64,000 bases of DNA from Oceanobacillus arenosus (GCF_003369575.1 NZ_PIOC01000010.1:213376-277375); one strand, 5' to 3'. Shown: positions 26,778 to 39,699, counted from the stretch's first letter. Notes: generated from the sequence alone by a model not told the origin. Translations and numbers: made by a program.

Positions 26778-27839
26778 ATGTGGAAATACTTATTTACTAT
26801 TCTACTTCTGTCTATTCTATTAGCAGCATGTAACAATGGTGAGAAACAGGAGCAAAATAGTGTGGAAAAGGAAAGTATTGAAGAAGAAGAACGAGACAAT
26901 GTTGAACCGCCGCAAGCAGAGACGTTAGCAAACCTTTATCCGTTGACAGGAATACCTACAGATGATGCTATCGATCAGCGAATTGTCGGCGTGATGGTGA
27001 ATAATCATTCAGCAGCAAGACCACAAACGGGTTTATCGCAAGCAGATATTGTATTTGAAATTCTTGCAGAGGGAATGATTACACGTTTTCTCGCGTTTTA
27101 TCAAAGTGAAATGCCCCAAGCTATTGGACCTGTTCGCAGTGCAAGAGAGTATTATGTTGAATTAGCAAACGGTTATGATGCACTATATCTTTATCATGGT
27201 GCAGCCGATTTTGTTAATGAACTTATCGCAAACAGTGGAATAGAATTTCTTAATGGTTCCACATATGATAATGATGGGAGCTTATTTAAACGAGATACAA
27301 CGCGTAATGCACCACATAATTCCTATTTACTTGTCGATGGAATCGATAAAGTAGCAGAGAGTAAGGGTTACAGGTTAACAGACGCCAGCGAACCACTAGC
27401 GTTTTTAGCAGATAAGGAAGTGACGGAGCTTCCTGGAGAGCCAGCAAAACATGTGGAAATCGTTTATTCGACGAATCCAATGGAAATTGTCGAATTCGAT
27501 TATGATACAACGAATGAAACCTATATGAGGTACAATGACCGGGAGCAGACAGTGGAACGAGATACTGGGGAACCAATTCATGCGGATAATGTTTTCATAG
27601 TCGAGACGTATCACGAAGTTATTGATGATGTCGGACGGCGTTCAATTGATCTGCAGTCTGGTGGAAATGCTTATTTACTCCAAAAAGGGAAGCTGCAAGA
27701 AGTGCAATGGGCAAATCGTGATGGAAGAATTGTTCCAGTAATTAATGACCAGATTATCGGCTTTGTTCCTGGTAAGACATGGATAAATGTCATCCCAACG
27801 AATCCGGGTATACAGCAATCAGTTACAATATCAAATTAG
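26778..27839 (+). CDS. yerB: DUF3048-family lipoprotein YerB
   Basis: The 353-residue protein begins with a lipoprotein signal; the lipobox LAAC precedes NNGEKQEQ. The linker is acidic. The domain contains YPLTGIPTD, VMVNNHSAARPQTGLSQADI, EGMITRFLAFYQSE and IGPVRSAREYYVELA, the DUF3048 pattern. It should be anchored to the outer face of the membrane. Function is unknown in the family. Synteny (ade, yerB, yerC, pcrB) supports the name. It starts at ATG 26778. Confidence 0.88.
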   Translation: MWKYLFTILLLSILLAACNNGEKQEQNSVEKESIEEEERDNVEPPQAETLANLYPLTGIPTDDAIDQRIVGVMVNNHSAARPQTGLSQADIVFEILAEGMITRFLAFYQSEMPQAIGPVRSAREYYVELANGYDALYLYHGAADFVNELIANSGIEFLNGSTYDNDGSLFKRDTTRNAPHNSYLLVDGIDKVAESKGYRLTDASEPLAFLADKEVTELPGEPAKHVEIVYSTNPMEIVEFDYDTTNETYMRYNDREQTVERDTGEPIHADNVFIVETYHEVIDDVGRRSIDLQSGGNAYLLQKGKLQEVQWANRDGRIVPVINDQIIGFVPGKTWINVIPTNPGIQQSVTISN

Positions 27840-27860
27840 TTGAAATTGGGGGGATTTGCA

Positions 27861-28163
27861 TTGCAAATAGATAAATTACGTGGAGAACAATTGGATCAAT
27901 TGTTTGATGCCATTTTATCATTGGAAAATCGAGAAGAATGCTATCAATTCTTTGATGATATTGCGACGATGGCGGAAATCCATGCATTATCACAACGCCT
28001 ACAAGTTGCAAAAATGCTAACAGAAGGAAATACGTATAACGAAATTGAAAAAGAAACAAAAGCATCCACCGCAACAATCTCCCGTGTTCGCCGCTGCATT
28101 AATTTCGGCAGTGATGGCTATGGAATGGTGATCGAGCGAATTAATAAAAGCGAAAAAGAATAA
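27861..28163 (+). CDS. yerC: TrpR-like DNA-binding protein YerC
   Basis: The start was placed at TTG 27861, giving MQIDKLRGEQLDQLFDAILS and about 100 residues; GGGGGG lies ahead of it at normal spacing, and the upstream TTG at 27840 abuts the yerB stop. The segment AEIHALSQRLQVAKML and KASTATISRVRRCINFG is the TrpR/YerC helix-turn-helix. Function in Bacillus is not established. It is downstream of yerB and upstream of a terminator-like hairpin. Confidence 0.88.
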   Translation: MQIDKLRGEQLDQLFDAILSLENREECYQFFDDIATMAEIHALSQRLQVAKMLTEGNTYNEIEKETKASTATISRVRRCINFGSDGYGMVIERINKSEKE

Positions 28164-28167
28164 GATT

Positions 28168-28191
28168 ACCGCTACCCCCACGGGTGGCGGT
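28168..28191 (+). terminator. Terminator-like hairpin after yerC
   Basis: ACCGCTACCC (28168-28177) pairs with GGGTGGCGGT (28182-28191), one wobble, followed by TTCATGTTTTA. GC-rich stem with a modest T tract. Confidence 0.7.
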
Positions 28192-28307
28192 TTCATGTTT
28201 TATCTGCCGAAAATAATCCTAAAAAAAAGATTCACCTTCCAGCTAAATTTCACCACGGATTTTTGGTATAATATATTAATGGATAATGACAATGGAGGAA
28301 TTCCCAT

Positions 28308-29000
28308 TTGATTAATATGATGCGAGAATGGAAACACATATTTAAGCTTGATCCAGCAAAGGAAATATCAGATCAACATTTGGACTTAATTTGTAATTCA
28401 GGTACAGATGCGATTATGATTGGTGGTACGGATAATGTTACACTTGATGGAGTTCGTGAATTATTGATGCGGATTAAGAGTAAACATGCGCTAATCTGTA
28501 TTCTTGAAGTGTCGACAATGGAAGCAGTTATTCCTGGGTTTGATGCATATTACATTCCAATGGTATTAAATTCGCAAGAGAAATCATGGATGATGGATAT
28601 CCAGCATCAAGGGATTAAAGAATATATCGATTTATTGGATTATACGGAGCTTATTTTCGAAGGATATTGTATCTTAAATGAAGAAGCGAAAGCATTTAAA
28701 TATACGAATAGTCAATTACCAGATATAGAAGATGTTAGGGCTTATGCCTATATGGCGGAGCATGTTTTCCATTTGCCGGTTTTTTATGTTGAGTATAGTG
28801 GCAAATATGGGGACCCCGAAGTCGTGAAGAAAGCAAAGGAGCAATTAGACCATACACTCCTTTTCTATGGTGGTGGAATTGAAAATGGTCAGCATGCAAA
28901 GGAAATGAAAGAGCATGCGGATGTAATTATTGTTGGAAATCATCTTTATAAGAATATCGATGAGGCATTAGAAACAGTGGAAGCAGTAAAAGTTAAATGA
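28308..29000 (+). CDS. pcrB: Heptaprenylglyceryl phosphate synthase
   Basis: The 230-residue TIM-barrel protein begins at TTG 28308, eight bases after GGAGGA, as MINMMREWKHIFKLDPAKEI. The phosphate and prenyl-binding motifs include NSGTDAIMIGGTDNVT and a C-terminal LLFYGGGIENGQHAKEM. PcrB makes heptaprenylglyceryl phosphate from glycerol-1-phosphate. An extended -10 (TGGTATAAT at 28263-28271) gives it its own promoter. pcrA follows 17 bp later. Confidence 0.92.
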   Translation: MINMMREWKHIFKLDPAKEISDQHLDLICNSGTDAIMIGGTDNVTLDGVRELLMRIKSKHALICILEVSTMEAVIPGFDAYYIPMVLNSQEKSWMMDIQHQGIKEYIDLLDYTELIFEGYCILNEEAKAFKYTNSQLPDIEDVRAYAYMAEHVFHLPVFYVEYSGKYGDPEVVKKAKEQLDHTLLFYGGGIENGQHAKEMKEHADVIIVGNHLYKNIDEALETVEAVKVK

Positions 29001-29017
29001 TTTAAGGCGGTGTAATC

Positions 29018-31243
29018 ATGAGTCAATCAATGGATGACTTAATCAATGGATTAAATAAAGAGCAGCAAGAAGCAGTAAAGCATACAGAAGGACCACTCTT
29101 AATTATGGCAGGTGCTGGTAGTGGGAAAACGAGGGTGCTAACACATCGAATCGCATATTTAATGCGTGAAAAGGAAGTTTCCCCCCGAAATATTCTCGCA
29201 ATCACTTTTACCAATAAAGCGGCACGAGAAATGCGCGAACGTGTAAAGAAACTAGTTGGTCAGGACGGCGATAACATGTGGGTGTCTACCTTCCACTCCA
29301 TGTGCGTAAGGATACTAAGAAGGGATATTGACCGGATTGGCACGAATCGTAATTTTACGATTCTTGATAGTGGAGATCAATTATCAGTCGTAAAACAAGT
29401 ATTGAAAAACCTGAATGTCGACCCGAAGAAGTTTGATCCACGGGCAATGCTTGGGCAAATTAGCGCAGCGAAAAACGAATTGATTACTCCTGAAGAATAT
29501 AGTAAAAATGCAGGTAATTTCTACGATCGCCAAATCTCACAAATCTACGAGGCCTATCAGAAAATCTTAAATAAAAATCAATCACTTGATTTCGATGATT
29601 TGATCATGCAAACCATCCATTTATTTAAACGAATCCCGGAAGTTCTTGAGTATTATCAACGACGATTTCAATATATTCATGTCGATGAGTATCAAGATAC
29701 AAACCATGCACAATATTTCTTGGTCAAACAGCTCGCGAGTCGTTATGAGAATTTATGTGTGGTTGGTGATTCAGATCAATCGATCTATCGCTGGCGTGGT
29801 GCGGATATCGGGAATATTCTTTCGTTTGAGAAGGATTATCCAGCAGCCAAAACGGTATTCCTGGAACAAAATTATCGTTCAACGAAATCAATCCTAGCAG
29901 CTGCGAATAAAGTAATTACAAATAATGCAGGACGTAAGCCGAAGAATCTTTGGACAGAGAATCCAGATGGTAAGAAGCTAAACTACTTCCAAGGGATGAC
30001 AGAGCAGGAAGAAGCTTTATTTGTAACCGAGAAGATTCAGGAATTGACAAGAAAGGAAGGCTATTCACCGGGTGATGTTGCGATTTTATACCGGACGAAT
30101 GCACAGTCACGTGCGATTGAGGCTGCATTTATGAAATCGAATATCGGCTATCAAATGGTTGGTGGGCATAAGTTCTATGACCGAAAAGAAATTAAGGATT
30201 TAACGTCATACCTACGCCTAATCACTAATCCTGACGATGATATTAGCTTTGTTCGGGTCGTTAATGAACCGAAGCGTGGAATTGGAAAGACATCGATTGA
30301 GCGCCTGCAGGCATATTCTGCAGATAACGATCTTTCTTTATACCAAGCAGTAAAAGAGGTAGATTTTACTGGGGTGTCTGCAAGGGCAGCAAATGCGTTA
30401 GCGGAATTTGGTAATTTAATTAAAACATTAAGCCAGCAACAAGAATTTTTAACGGCAACAGAAATGGTTGAAGCGGTTTTAGAACGGACAGGCTATGAAG
30501 AAATGCTGAAGAATGAACAAACGATTGAATCGCAAAGCCGCTTGGAGAACTTAGAAGAGTTCATGACTGTTACCAAGGATTTTGAGAAGACAAGTGAAGA
30601 AGATAAGACACTCGTTGCTTTCTTAACAGACCTAGCATTAATTGCAGATATTGACCGTGTGGATGAAGACGATCCTGAGAACGAGGAAAAAATCACATTA
30701 ATGACCTTACATGCAGCAAAAGGGCTAGAATTCCCAGTTGTTTTCCTAATTGGGATGGAGGAAAATGTTTTTCCACATAGTCGTTCGATTATGGATGAAG
30801 AGGAAATGGCGGAGGAACGCAGGCTTGCTTACGTTGGAATAACAAGGGCAGAGAAAGAGCTTTACCTAACCCATGCGAAAATGCGTACATTATTCGGTCG
30901 TACGAATATGAACCCGGTTAGCCGTTTTATTAATGAGATTCCAAAAGAACTCATTGAAGGAGTGGAAGACACAAAACAAACGATGTTCGGTAGAGGATCT
31001 GCTGCTGGGACGCAGGATCGCCCAACACCACTGAAACGAAAAGCAGAAAGAATGCAGCAAACAACTGGAGCAGAAAATAAATCATGGAGTGCCGGCGATA
31101 AGGCTGAACATAAAAAATGGGGTGTCGGTACCGTTGTGAAGGTTCAAGGTGAGGGCGAGGGCATGGAATTGGATGTTGCTTTCCCAGCACCAGTAGGAAT
31201 TAAACGACTACTCGCTAAATTTGCTCCAATTACGAAACAATAG
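29018..31243 (+). CDS. pcrA: ATP-dependent DNA helicase PcrA
   Basis: The 741-residue UvrD/Rep-type helicase has Walker A in [28 protein letters not shown] (motif II), [14 protein letters not shown] (III), QNYRSTKSI (IV), and [15 protein letters not shown]-type motif V followed by [17 protein letters not shown] (VI). A flexible tail ends in a Tudor-like [12 protein letters not shown] domain. It works in rolling-circle replication and repair as a 3'-5' helicase. Start is ATG 29018, downstream of pcrB. Confidence 0.96.
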   Translation: MSQSMDDLINGLNKEQQEAVKHTEGPLLIMAGAGSGKTRVLTHRIAYLMREKEVSPRNILAITFTNKAAREMRERVKKLVGQDGDNMWVSTFHSMCVRILRRDIDRIGTNRNFTILDSGDQLSVVKQVLKNLNVDPKKFDPRAMLGQISAAKNELITPEEYSKNAGNFYDRQISQIYEAYQKILNKNQSLDFDDLIMQTIHLFKRIPEVLEYYQRRFQYIHVDEYQDTNHAQYFLVKQLASRYENLCVVGDSDQSIYRWRGADIGNILSFEKDYPAAKTVFLEQNYRSTKSILAAANKVITNNAGRKPKNLWTENPDGKKLNYFQGMTEQEEALFVTEKIQELTRKEGYSPGDVAILYRTNAQSRAIEAAFMKSNIGYQMVGGHKFYDRKEIKDLTSYLRLITNPDDDISFVRVVNEPKRGIGKTSIERLQAYSADNDLSLYQAVKEVDFTGVSARAANALAEFGNLIKTLSQQQEFLTATEMVEAVLERTGYEEMLKNEQTIESQSRLENLEEFMTVTKDFEKTSEEDKTLVAFLTDLALIADIDRVDEDDPENEEKITLMTLHAAKGLEFPVVFLIGMEENVFPHSRSIMDEEEMAEERRLAYVGITRAEKELYLTHAKMRTLFGRTNMNPVSRFINEIPKELIEGVEDTKQTMFGRGSAAGTQDRPTPLKRKAERMQQTTGAENKSWSAGDKAEHKKWGVGTVVKVQGEGEGMELDVAFPAPVGIKRLLAKFAPITKQ

Positions 31244-33259
<2,016 letters not shown>

Positions 33260-33273
33260 GGAGTGTTATCCCC

Positions 33274-34521
33274 ATGAAAAGAATAAGTATCGGTTTATTA
33301 TGTGCCCTTCTATTGCTTGCAAGTTGTGCACCTAATAATCGAAATGACGAAGAAGAAGTAGTAAATAAGGATGATCAAAAAACGAAAACATCAATTGTCC
33401 CAAGTTATCGATTAGCAGATGACAATTATCGAATTATTATTCCATATGAACCGAGTGAGGCTAGAGGGGTTATTGTTAACCAAGTCGCCAATCGATTGGA
33501 TATTGACGAAATGGAAGAGGGGTTACGACGCCATTCCACAGAAGTATTTGATCCTAAGGAATTATATTTCCAAGAAGGACAATATTTAACATCCGATATG
33601 GTTTATGAATGGCTTGGAAGAGGGCTGACAAAGGAACAATTAGAAGAGAAAGTACAAGCAGAGATTGCCAGACTTAAAGGGGCAAAAATGACGGTTAATG
33701 AGGAAAAAATCAGAGCGGAGTTCCAAAACGGATTAAACCCGCCAATCGAAGATATTCCGGAAAATGCAGATCAAGATGAAAAGGTAGAATTAAATCGAGA
33801 AAGTCCACGTTACCTATCACATATTTTAGAACAAAATTATTTAAAGCCAAACGATAACAATAACACGGTTGAACTAGCTGGGATTTCAATTGGACTTGCA
33901 TTAAAGTCAGTTTATCGATTCCAAACCGAAACAGGTGGACCATACTACTACGAGGACATTCCGCTTAATGAAGCAATGAAGCAAGGGAATGAAATTGCCG
34001 GGAAGATTTTGGAAAGAATTCGTGGAATAGAAGGGCTAGAAAACATTCCGGTTATGTTTGCATTGTATCGAGAAGAGGATCAATCCTCACCTGTCCCTGG
34101 TAATTTCGTTGCCAAAACGAATGTTGCAGGCGGATCTGCGACGATTGGGAAGTGGGAAGATATTACTGAAGAATATGTTCTTTTTCCATCGGCAGAAGGA
34201 CAAAAAAATTATATCGATGACCATGAAATTGTCACAAGCTTTGGCAATGAAATCGCAAAGTTTTTCCCGAACTATGTAGGGATCATTGGAGAAGGATTCT
34301 ATGTTAATAAAGAGCTGCAAGAGCTAACTATAGAAATTCCAATTGAATTTTATGGAGAATCAGAGATTATTGGCTTTACCCAATATGCATATGGACTTGT
34401 CCAGAATATGTTCCCAAATTACTATGATATCGAAGTAAATGTTACGTCGATTAACGGAAATGAGAGCTTGATATACCGCGAGGCGGGAGAAGATACGCCA
34501 ATCGTTCATATTTTCCATTAA
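33274..34521 (+). CDS. camS: CamS-family lipoprotein
   Basis: The 415-residue protein has a lipoprotein signal with lipobox LASC before APNNRNDEEE, then the CamS domain: YRIIIPYEPSEARGVI, FQEGQYLTSDMVYEWLGRG and AGISIGLALKSVYRFQTE. In staphylococci and enterococci the CamS signal peptide yields a sex-pheromone-like peptide; the domain role is unknown. Gene order ligA-camS matches B. subtilis yerH. It starts at ATG 33274 after AAGGAGTG. Confidence 0.9.
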   Translation: MKRISIGLLCALLLLASCAPNNRNDEEEVVNKDDQKTKTSIVPSYRLADDNYRIIIPYEPSEARGVIVNQVANRLDIDEMEEGLRRHSTEVFDPKELYFQEGQYLTSDMVYEWLGRGLTKEQLEEKVQAEIARLKGAKMTVNEEKIRAEFQNGLNPPIEDIPENADQDEKVELNRESPRYLSHILEQNYLKPNDNNNTVELAGISIGLALKSVYRFQTETGGPYYYEDIPLNEAMKQGNEIAGKILERIRGIEGLENIPVMFALYREEDQSSPVPGNFVAKTNVAGGSATIGKWEDITEEYVLFPSAEGQKNYIDDHEIVTSFGNEIAKFFPNYVGIIGEGFYVNKELQELTIEIPIEFYGESEIIGFTQYAYGLVQNMFPNYYDIEVNVTSINGNESLIYREAGEDTPIVHIFH

Positions 34522-34615
34522 ACTTTTACACGGTATTACTTTAGTCTGGGGAAAGATTACCTGTAAACATCAGCCAAAATCTTAAATAGTTTTCTAAAAA
34601 AATAGTTTTAAAATA

Positions 34616-34665
34616 AAAATTCACCATTTATTAAGAGGATATTACTCAAATAAGTGGTGAATTTT
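34616..34665 (+). terminator. Long inverted repeat, probable bidirectional terminator
   Basis: AAAATTCACCATTTAT (34616-34631) pairs with ATAAGTGGTGAATTTT (34650-34665); 15 of 16 positions pair, the other being a G-T wobble. The loop is 18 nt. It may end camS transcription, though the T tract is short. It lies between camS and the HTH-TPR regulator, so a regulatory role is also possible. Confidence 0.6.
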
Positions 34666-34747
34666 CCTATTTCAGGAAAACCGGAAACTATTTAGAGCGA
34701 TAATCGCACTATTTTTGCGTGATTTTCCCAATATGAATTTTCTGAAT

Positions 34748-34768
34748 CCATGGTATAATAAAACCATA
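34748..34768 (+). promoter_or_regulatory. Promoter and candidate operator of the HTH-TPR regulator
   Basis: An extended -10 (TGGTATAAT, 34751-34759) is embedded in an inverted repeat, ATGGT and ACCAT separated by 8 bp. A protein binding the repeat would block the promoter. It is a candidate site for the adjacent regulator itself. Confidence 0.45.
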
Positions 34769-34813
34769 AACATAATATATGGAAAATTTTAGAAAAAGGA
34801 TAGGGTGGGTATT

Positions 34814-36088
34814 TTGATAGAAATCGGATCCTTTATTAAACTACAACGTACCAAACAGGAAAAGACATTAGGCGAACTTGCCGATGGTGTTGTTTCCGTA
34901 TCCTATTTATCTAAAATCGAAAACTTAAAAACACAGGCAAGCCCCGAGATTATTCAATTGTTATGTGACAGACTCGGTATCAATGTTAATAATTGTGAAG
35001 AGGGATTAATTAAGGAAAAGCTTGAACAATGGTATAGCATGCTGTTCGAGGTTAATAACAAGGAAGAAATTATTACAGCATATGAAGAAATTCAAGAGAT
35101 ATTAGATCGGAACTTATCAGAAAACCTAATGTTATTCGAAATTCATAAGATTCGTTACTTCCTAATATTGGGTGAGTATGAAGAGGCTGAAAAGAAGATT
35201 GATGAACTAAAGGGTTTGTCAAATAACTTTGATAGTTTGCAGCAGTTTTATTGGTTTAAGTTTCGGGGGAATTTCTATACAGCTCATTCTGATTATAGTT
35301 TAGCAATGCAAATGTATAAGAAATCTGAGGAAAAAAGTGGATATATTGAATTTGAATTAGAGGAAATTGAAGTTGCAGATTTAAAATATACCATTGCAGT
35401 AACACATAGTAAATTACGAAACACATTAGAGGCAATTGAATATGCCAATAAAGCATTAGACATTTATATGAAATTATATAATTTTCTCCGGTGTGCACAA
35501 TGCCATAATATATTAGGAATATCTTACCGTAGAATCAAAATGTATGATAAGGCGATTAAAAATTATAATTTAGCATTACATTTAGGAAAGTTGAATAATA
35601 ATAATCAGCTTATTCAATTAACGAATCAAAATCTAGGTTACCTGTATTCAACAAAAGGGAACTCAATAGAAGCGATAAAACATTACACAGAAGTAATTTA
35701 TGATAAAGCAGTACAGCCTGTTGAAAGATTAGCTACTGTTTCTTCACTGATAAGAGAATACTATACTATTAAAAATTACGAAGATACAAGAAAGATTATT
35801 GATTATGGACTAGAGCTAATAGAGGAAATCTCAGATATAGAATCATATAGAATATTTTATTATGTAATTTACACTTATCATTACCTACTAAATAATGAAG
35901 ATGATAAATTTGAAAAGTTAGTTAAACAAGACTTTTTGCCTTATCTTCAGAAGCATGAAGACTATGCAAGTTTAATTATTTACTCAAAACTATTGGCTAA
36001 TCATTATGAAAAGATACATAAATATAAAGATGCATCTAAGTATTATAAAGAGGCTAATTTTGCCTATGAGCAAATTATCAATATATAA
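34814..36088 (+). CDS. HTH-TPR peptide-responsive regulator (RRNPP, NprR/PlcR-like)
   Basis: The protein of about 424 residues has an N-terminal helix-turn-helix (IKLQRTKQEKTLGELADG then VSYLSKIENLKTQASPEI) followed by TPR-like repeats to the end (for example AIEYANKALDIYMKLYNF and YDKAIKNYNLALHLGKLNNN). This build and length are those of NprR/PlcR-group regulators that bind a re-imported signalling peptide. A short secreted-peptide gene follows 18 bp downstream, as in known pairs. TTG 34814 was preferred (AGGGTGGG upstream, typical MIEIGSFIKLQR start); GTG 34805 is possible. Target genes are not evident. Confidence 0.82.
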   Translation: MIEIGSFIKLQRTKQEKTLGELADGVVSVSYLSKIENLKTQASPEIIQLLCDRLGINVNNCEEGLIKEKLEQWYSMLFEVNNKEEIITAYEEIQEILDRNLSENLMLFEIHKIRYFLILGEYEEAEKKIDELKGLSNNFDSLQQFYWFKFRGNFYTAHSDYSLAMQMYKKSEEKSGYIEFELEEIEVADLKYTIAVTHSKLRNTLEAIEYANKALDIYMKLYNFLRCAQCHNILGISYRRIKMYDKAIKNYNLALHLGKLNNNNQLIQLTNQNLGYLYSTKGNSIEAIKHYTEVIYDKAVQPVERLATVSSLIREYYTIKNYEDTRKIIDYGLELIEEISDIESYRIFYYVIYTYHYLLNNEDDKFEKLVKQDFLPYLQKHEDYASLIIYSKLLANHYEKIHKYKDASKYYKEANFAYEQIINI

Positions 36089-36106
36089 AAACTAGGAGGG
36101 TATATA

Positions 36107-36244
36107 ATGAAGAAAATTTTAGCTGGCTTATCATTAGGAGCGCTTCTTGTAACTGGTTTTGTTTTTGCTGATGCTCCAACAGATTTATCAATGGATAGAG
36201 AACCAAGTGTATTCTCAATTCAACAAGCAACTGTAAAATTGTAA
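36107..36244 (+). CDS. Pro-peptide pheromone candidate (45 residues)
   Basis: A 45-codon frame follows a perfect AGGAGGG site. It starts MKKILAGLSLGALLVTGFVF, a clear Sec signal peptide with a cleavage site after VFA at residue 21. The exported part starts DAPTDLSMDREPSVF and ends SIQQATVKL. Size, signal peptide and position directly after the HTH-TPR gene match Phr/PapR/NprX-type precursors, whose active 5-8-residue peptide usually lies at or near the C-terminus. The mature signal is therefore perhaps within QQATVKL, unproven. The terminator downstream suggests a two-gene transcript. Confidence 0.75.
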   Translation: MKKILAGLSLGALLVTGFVFADAPTDLSMDREPSVFSIQQATVKL

Positions 36245-36294
36245 ATTAATACAGTAAGTCAAAATTATTTACTCTATTACACAGTGATGAATTT

Positions 36295-36331
36295 ACCTGA
36301 AACGGTTTGGAACCCGTTTCAGGTGTTTTTT
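36295..36331 (+). terminator. Terminator after the peptide gene
   Basis: ACCTGAAACGG (36295-36305) pairs perfectly with CCGTTTCAGGT (36314-36324) and is followed by GTTTTTT. It closes the regulator-peptide unit. Confidence 0.9.
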
Positions 36332-36487
36332 CGTTATCTAGACAAAGAAATTGACGATTTTTCCATCCGAAATGTCGACATTATTTGCCTTGATGTGACT
36401 ATCTTTGCTATTATCAATAGTGGTATAATAATATAATGAGCAAATAATGTATTACCGATATAAATTACGATTTGGAGGTATTATCGC

Positions 36488-36778
36488 GTGGCAGAAATTA
36501 CAAAAGAACAAGTAGAGCACGTCGCACATCTTGCAAGGCTTGCTGTTACAGAAGAAGAGGTTGAGCATTTAGTAGATGAATTAAGTGCGATTATTGAGTA
36601 TGCAGAATTGTTGAATGAACTGGACACAGAAGGTATTGAACCTACAACGCATGTTCTTGACTTAAAAAATGTTATGCGTAAAGACGAACCGAAAGAATGG
36701 ATCACACAAGGGGATGCACTTAGAAATGCTCCAGATCATAAAGACGGTCAATTTCGCGTACCATCGATATTGGAATAA
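36488..36778 (+). CDS. gatC: Asp/Glu-tRNA amidotransferase subunit C
   Basis: The 96-residue protein begins at GTG 36488 after TTTGGAGGT as [20 protein letters not shown] and ends FRVPSILE, the GatC pattern, including [15 protein letters not shown]. It stabilises the GatA-GatB complex that amidates misacylated Glu-tRNA(Gln) or Asp-tRNA(Asn). An extended -10 (TGGTATAAT near 36420) lies upstream. First gene of the gatCAB operon. Confidence 0.95.
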   Translation: MAEITKEQVEHVAHLARLAVTEEEVEHLVDELSAIIEYAELLNELDTEGIEPTTHVLDLKNVMRKDEPKEWITQGDALRNAPDHKDGQFRVPSILE

Positions 36779-36792
36779 GGAGGTAACACTAG

Positions 36793-38259
36793 ATGTCACT
36801 ATTTGACCATACAATAAAAGAATTAGAAGCAATGCTACATAGTAAAGAGATTACGGTGCTAGATCTTGTTGAAGAATCCTATCAAAGGATTGAGGAAGTA
36901 GACGGACAAGTTCATGCATTTTTAACATTGGATAAGGAAAATGCATTAGCGAAAGCAAAGGTGCTTGATGAGCATCCAGATGCCGCGGCTAAATTATTTG
37001 GTATCCCTGGTGGAATAAAAGATAATATCATGACAAAAGGACTTCGTACAACATGTGCAAGTCAGTTTCTTGATAATTTCAATGATCCACTTTATGATGC
37101 AACGGTTGTGGAAAAGTTAAATAATGAACAATACATTGCAGTTGGAAAATTGAATATGGATGAATTCGCAATGGGTTCTTCTAACGAGAATTCAAGCTAT
37201 GATCCAACAAGAAATCCTTGGAATACGGACTATGTACCAGGAGGCTCTAGTGGTGGTTCTGCAGCAGCAGTTGCGGCCGGCGAAGTACTATTTTCTTTAG
37301 GGTCCGATACAGGAGGTTCCATTCGCCAACCTGCAGCTTTTTGTGGGGTAGTAGGAATGAAGCCGACTTATGGACGTGTTTCACGTTCTGGCTTAGTTGC
37401 GTTTGCATCATCACTTGATCAAGTTGGACCAATTACACGTACGGTTGAAGACAATGCTCGTGTTTTAGAAGTTATTGCAGGTCATGACAAGATGGATTCA
37501 ACAAGTGCGAATCTTGAAGTTCCGGCATATACCGAAGCATTAACAGGTGATGTGAAGGGTCTTAAAATCGCAGTGCCAAAAGAGTACCTTGCTGAAGGTG
37601 TAGCACCAGAAGTTAGAGAATCCGTTCTAGAAGCATTAAAAGTATATGAATCACTAGGTGCAACATGGGAAGAGGTTTCAATCCCACATTCGAAATATGC
37701 GGTTGCAGCATACTATTTAATTTCATCTTCGGAAGCATCTGCAAACCTTGCACGATTTGATGGTGTGCGTTACGGTGTTCGCACAGAAAACGCTGATAAC
37801 ATGATTGATATGTTTAAGAAATCCCGTAGTGAAGGCTTTGGTCCGGAAGTAAAACGTCGTATTATGCTTGGAACATTTGCCCTAAGCTCAGGATACTATG
37901 ATGCGTACTATAAAAAAGCACAACAAGTACGAACATTAATTAAAAATGATTTTGATAAGATCTTTGAAGAATATGATGTAATTATTGGACCAACTTCACC
38001 AACAACTGCATTCAAGGTTGGCGAGAAGATTGATGATCCATTAACAATGTACGCAGACGATGTTTTAACGGTTCCCGTGAACTTAGCAGGTGTACCGGGT
38101 ATTTCCATTCCATGTGGATTCTCTCCTGAAGGTTTACCAATCGGACTGCAAATTATTGGGAAGCATTTTGACGAGAGTACAGTATATCGTACTGCACATG
38201 CATTTGAACAAGCAACAGACTATCATACAAAACGACCTCAATTAGGAGGTGCCAACTAA
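36793..38259 (+). CDS. gatA: Asp/Glu-tRNA amidotransferase subunit A
   Basis: The 488-residue amidase-signature protein has the catalytic Lys in [30 protein letters not shown], and [19 protein letters not shown] with the cis-Ser and nucleophile Ser. It supplies ammonia from glutamine to GatB. Start follows AAGGAGG, 14 bp after gatC. Its stop overlaps the gatB start (TAATG). Confidence 0.96.
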   Translation: MSLFDHTIKELEAMLHSKEITVLDLVEESYQRIEEVDGQVHAFLTLDKENALAKAKVLDEHPDAAAKLFGIPGGIKDNIMTKGLRTTCASQFLDNFNDPLYDATVVEKLNNEQYIAVGKLNMDEFAMGSSNENSSYDPTRNPWNTDYVPGGSSGGSAAAVAAGEVLFSLGSDTGGSIRQPAAFCGVVGMKPTYGRVSRSGLVAFASSLDQVGPITRTVEDNARVLEVIAGHDKMDSTSANLEVPAYTEALTGDVKGLKIAVPKEYLAEGVAPEVRESVLEALKVYESLGATWEEVSIPHSKYAVAAYYLISSSEASANLARFDGVRYGVRTENADNMIDMFKKSRSEGFGPEVKRRIMLGTFALSSGYYDAYYKKAQQVRTLIKNDFDKIFEEYDVIIGPTSPTTAFKVGEKIDDPLTMYADDVLTVPVNLAGVPGISIPCGFSPEGLPIGLQIIGKHFDESTVYRTAHAFEQATDYHTKRPQLGGAN

Positions 38260-39689
38260 TGAATTTCGAGACAATTATTGGACTTGAGGTACACGTTGAA
38301 TTAAAAACAAAATCAAAAATCTTTAGCCCAAGTGTAAATGAATTCGGATCTGATCCAAATACGAATGTAAACCCGATCGATCTTGGTTATCCAGGAACAC
38401 TTCCGGTATTGAATGAAGAAGCGGTAAACTTTGCAATGAAGGCGGCAATGGCACTAAACTGTGAAATTGCAACCAATACGAAGTTCGATCGTAAAAACTA
38501 TTTCTATCCAGATAATCCGAAAGCATATCAAATCTCACAATTTGATCAACCGATTGGTGAGAATGGCTGGATTGAGATTGAAGTAAATGGCAAGAAGAAA
38601 CGTATTGGTATTACACGTCTTCATTTAGAAGAGGATGCTGGTAAACTAACACATGGTGATGACGGTTATTCCTATGTTGACTTTAACCGTCAAGGAACAC
38701 CACTTATTGAGATTGTGTCTGAACCAGATATGCGTTCACCAGAAGAAGCATATGCATATTTAGAAAAGCTGAAGAACATTATTCAATATACAGGTGTATC
38801 TGATGTGAAGATGCAGGAAGGTTCGCTAAGATGTGATGCGAACATTTCCCTTCGTCCAATTGGTCAAGAAAAGTTTGGTACGAAGGCAGAACTGAAGAAC
38901 TTAAACTCTTTCTCCTATGTACAAAAAGGGCTTGAGTTTGAAGAGAAACGCCAAGAAAAAGTTCTATTATCAGGTGGCGAAATATTACAGGAAACACGTC
39001 GCTATGATGAGAAGACAAAAGAAACACTTCTTATGCGCGTGAAGGAAGGGTCAGACGATTATCGTTATTTCCCTGAACCGGATTTAGTTCCACTTTATAT
39101 CGATGATGCATGGAAAGAGCGTGTCCGCAGTGAAATTCCAGAGCTTCCAGATGCACGTAAACAACGTTATGTTGCAGAACTAGGATTATCTGAATATGAT
39201 GCAGAAGTATTGACGAGCACGAAGCAAATGTCTGATTTCTTTGAAGAAGCCGTTGGTCATGGTGCAGAAGTAAAACAAGCATCAAATTGGTTAATGGGAG
39301 AAGTTTCTGCATACATGAACAAGCATTTAAAAGAGTTAAATGACTTAGCAATCACGCCAGAAGCTTTAGCAAAAATGATTCAATTAATTGAAGATGGAAC
39401 AATTTCATCGAAAATTGCTAAGAAAGTCTTCGCAGAGCTTGTTGAAAATGGTGGAGAACCTGAGCAAATCGTGAAAGAAAAAGGTCTTGTTCAAATTTCT
39501 GATCCTGCACAGTTACAAGAAATTGTGAATAAAATCTTGGATGAAAATGAACAATCAATCATTGACTTCAAGGCTGGTAAGGGAAAAGCGCTTGGTTTCC
39601 TAGTAGGTCAAATTATGAAGGCAACAAAAGGACAAGCAAACCCACCAATGGTTAATAAAATATTAGGTGAAGAAATAAATAAGCGATAG
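38259..39689 (+). CDS. gatB: Asp/Glu-tRNA amidotransferase subunit B
   Basis: The 476-residue protein begins [20 protein letters not shown] and has the cradle-domain motifs [39 protein letters not shown] and [17 protein letters not shown], then a C-terminal GatB/Yqey helical domain binding tRNA. It phosphorylates and amidates the mischarged Glu/Asp. It overlaps gatA by one base. A terminator follows. Confidence 0.96.
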   Translation: MNFETIIGLEVHVELKTKSKIFSPSVNEFGSDPNTNVNPIDLGYPGTLPVLNEEAVNFAMKAAMALNCEIATNTKFDRKNYFYPDNPKAYQISQFDQPIGENGWIEIEVNGKKKRIGITRLHLEEDAGKLTHGDDGYSYVDFNRQGTPLIEIVSEPDMRSPEEAYAYLEKLKNIIQYTGVSDVKMQEGSLRCDANISLRPIGQEKFGTKAELKNLNSFSYVQKGLEFEEKRQEKVLLSGGEILQETRRYDEKTKETLLMRVKEGSDDYRYFPEPDLVPLYIDDAWKERVRSEIPELPDARKQRYVAELGLSEYDAEVLTSTKQMSDFFEEAVGHGAEVKQASNWLMGEVSAYMNKHLKELNDLAITPEALAKMIQLIEDGTISSKIAKKVFAELVENGGEPEQIVKEKGLVQISDPAQLQEIVNKILDENEQSIIDFKAGKGKALGFLVGQIMKATKGQANPPMVNKILGEEINKR

Positions 39690-39699
39690 AAGAGACATA

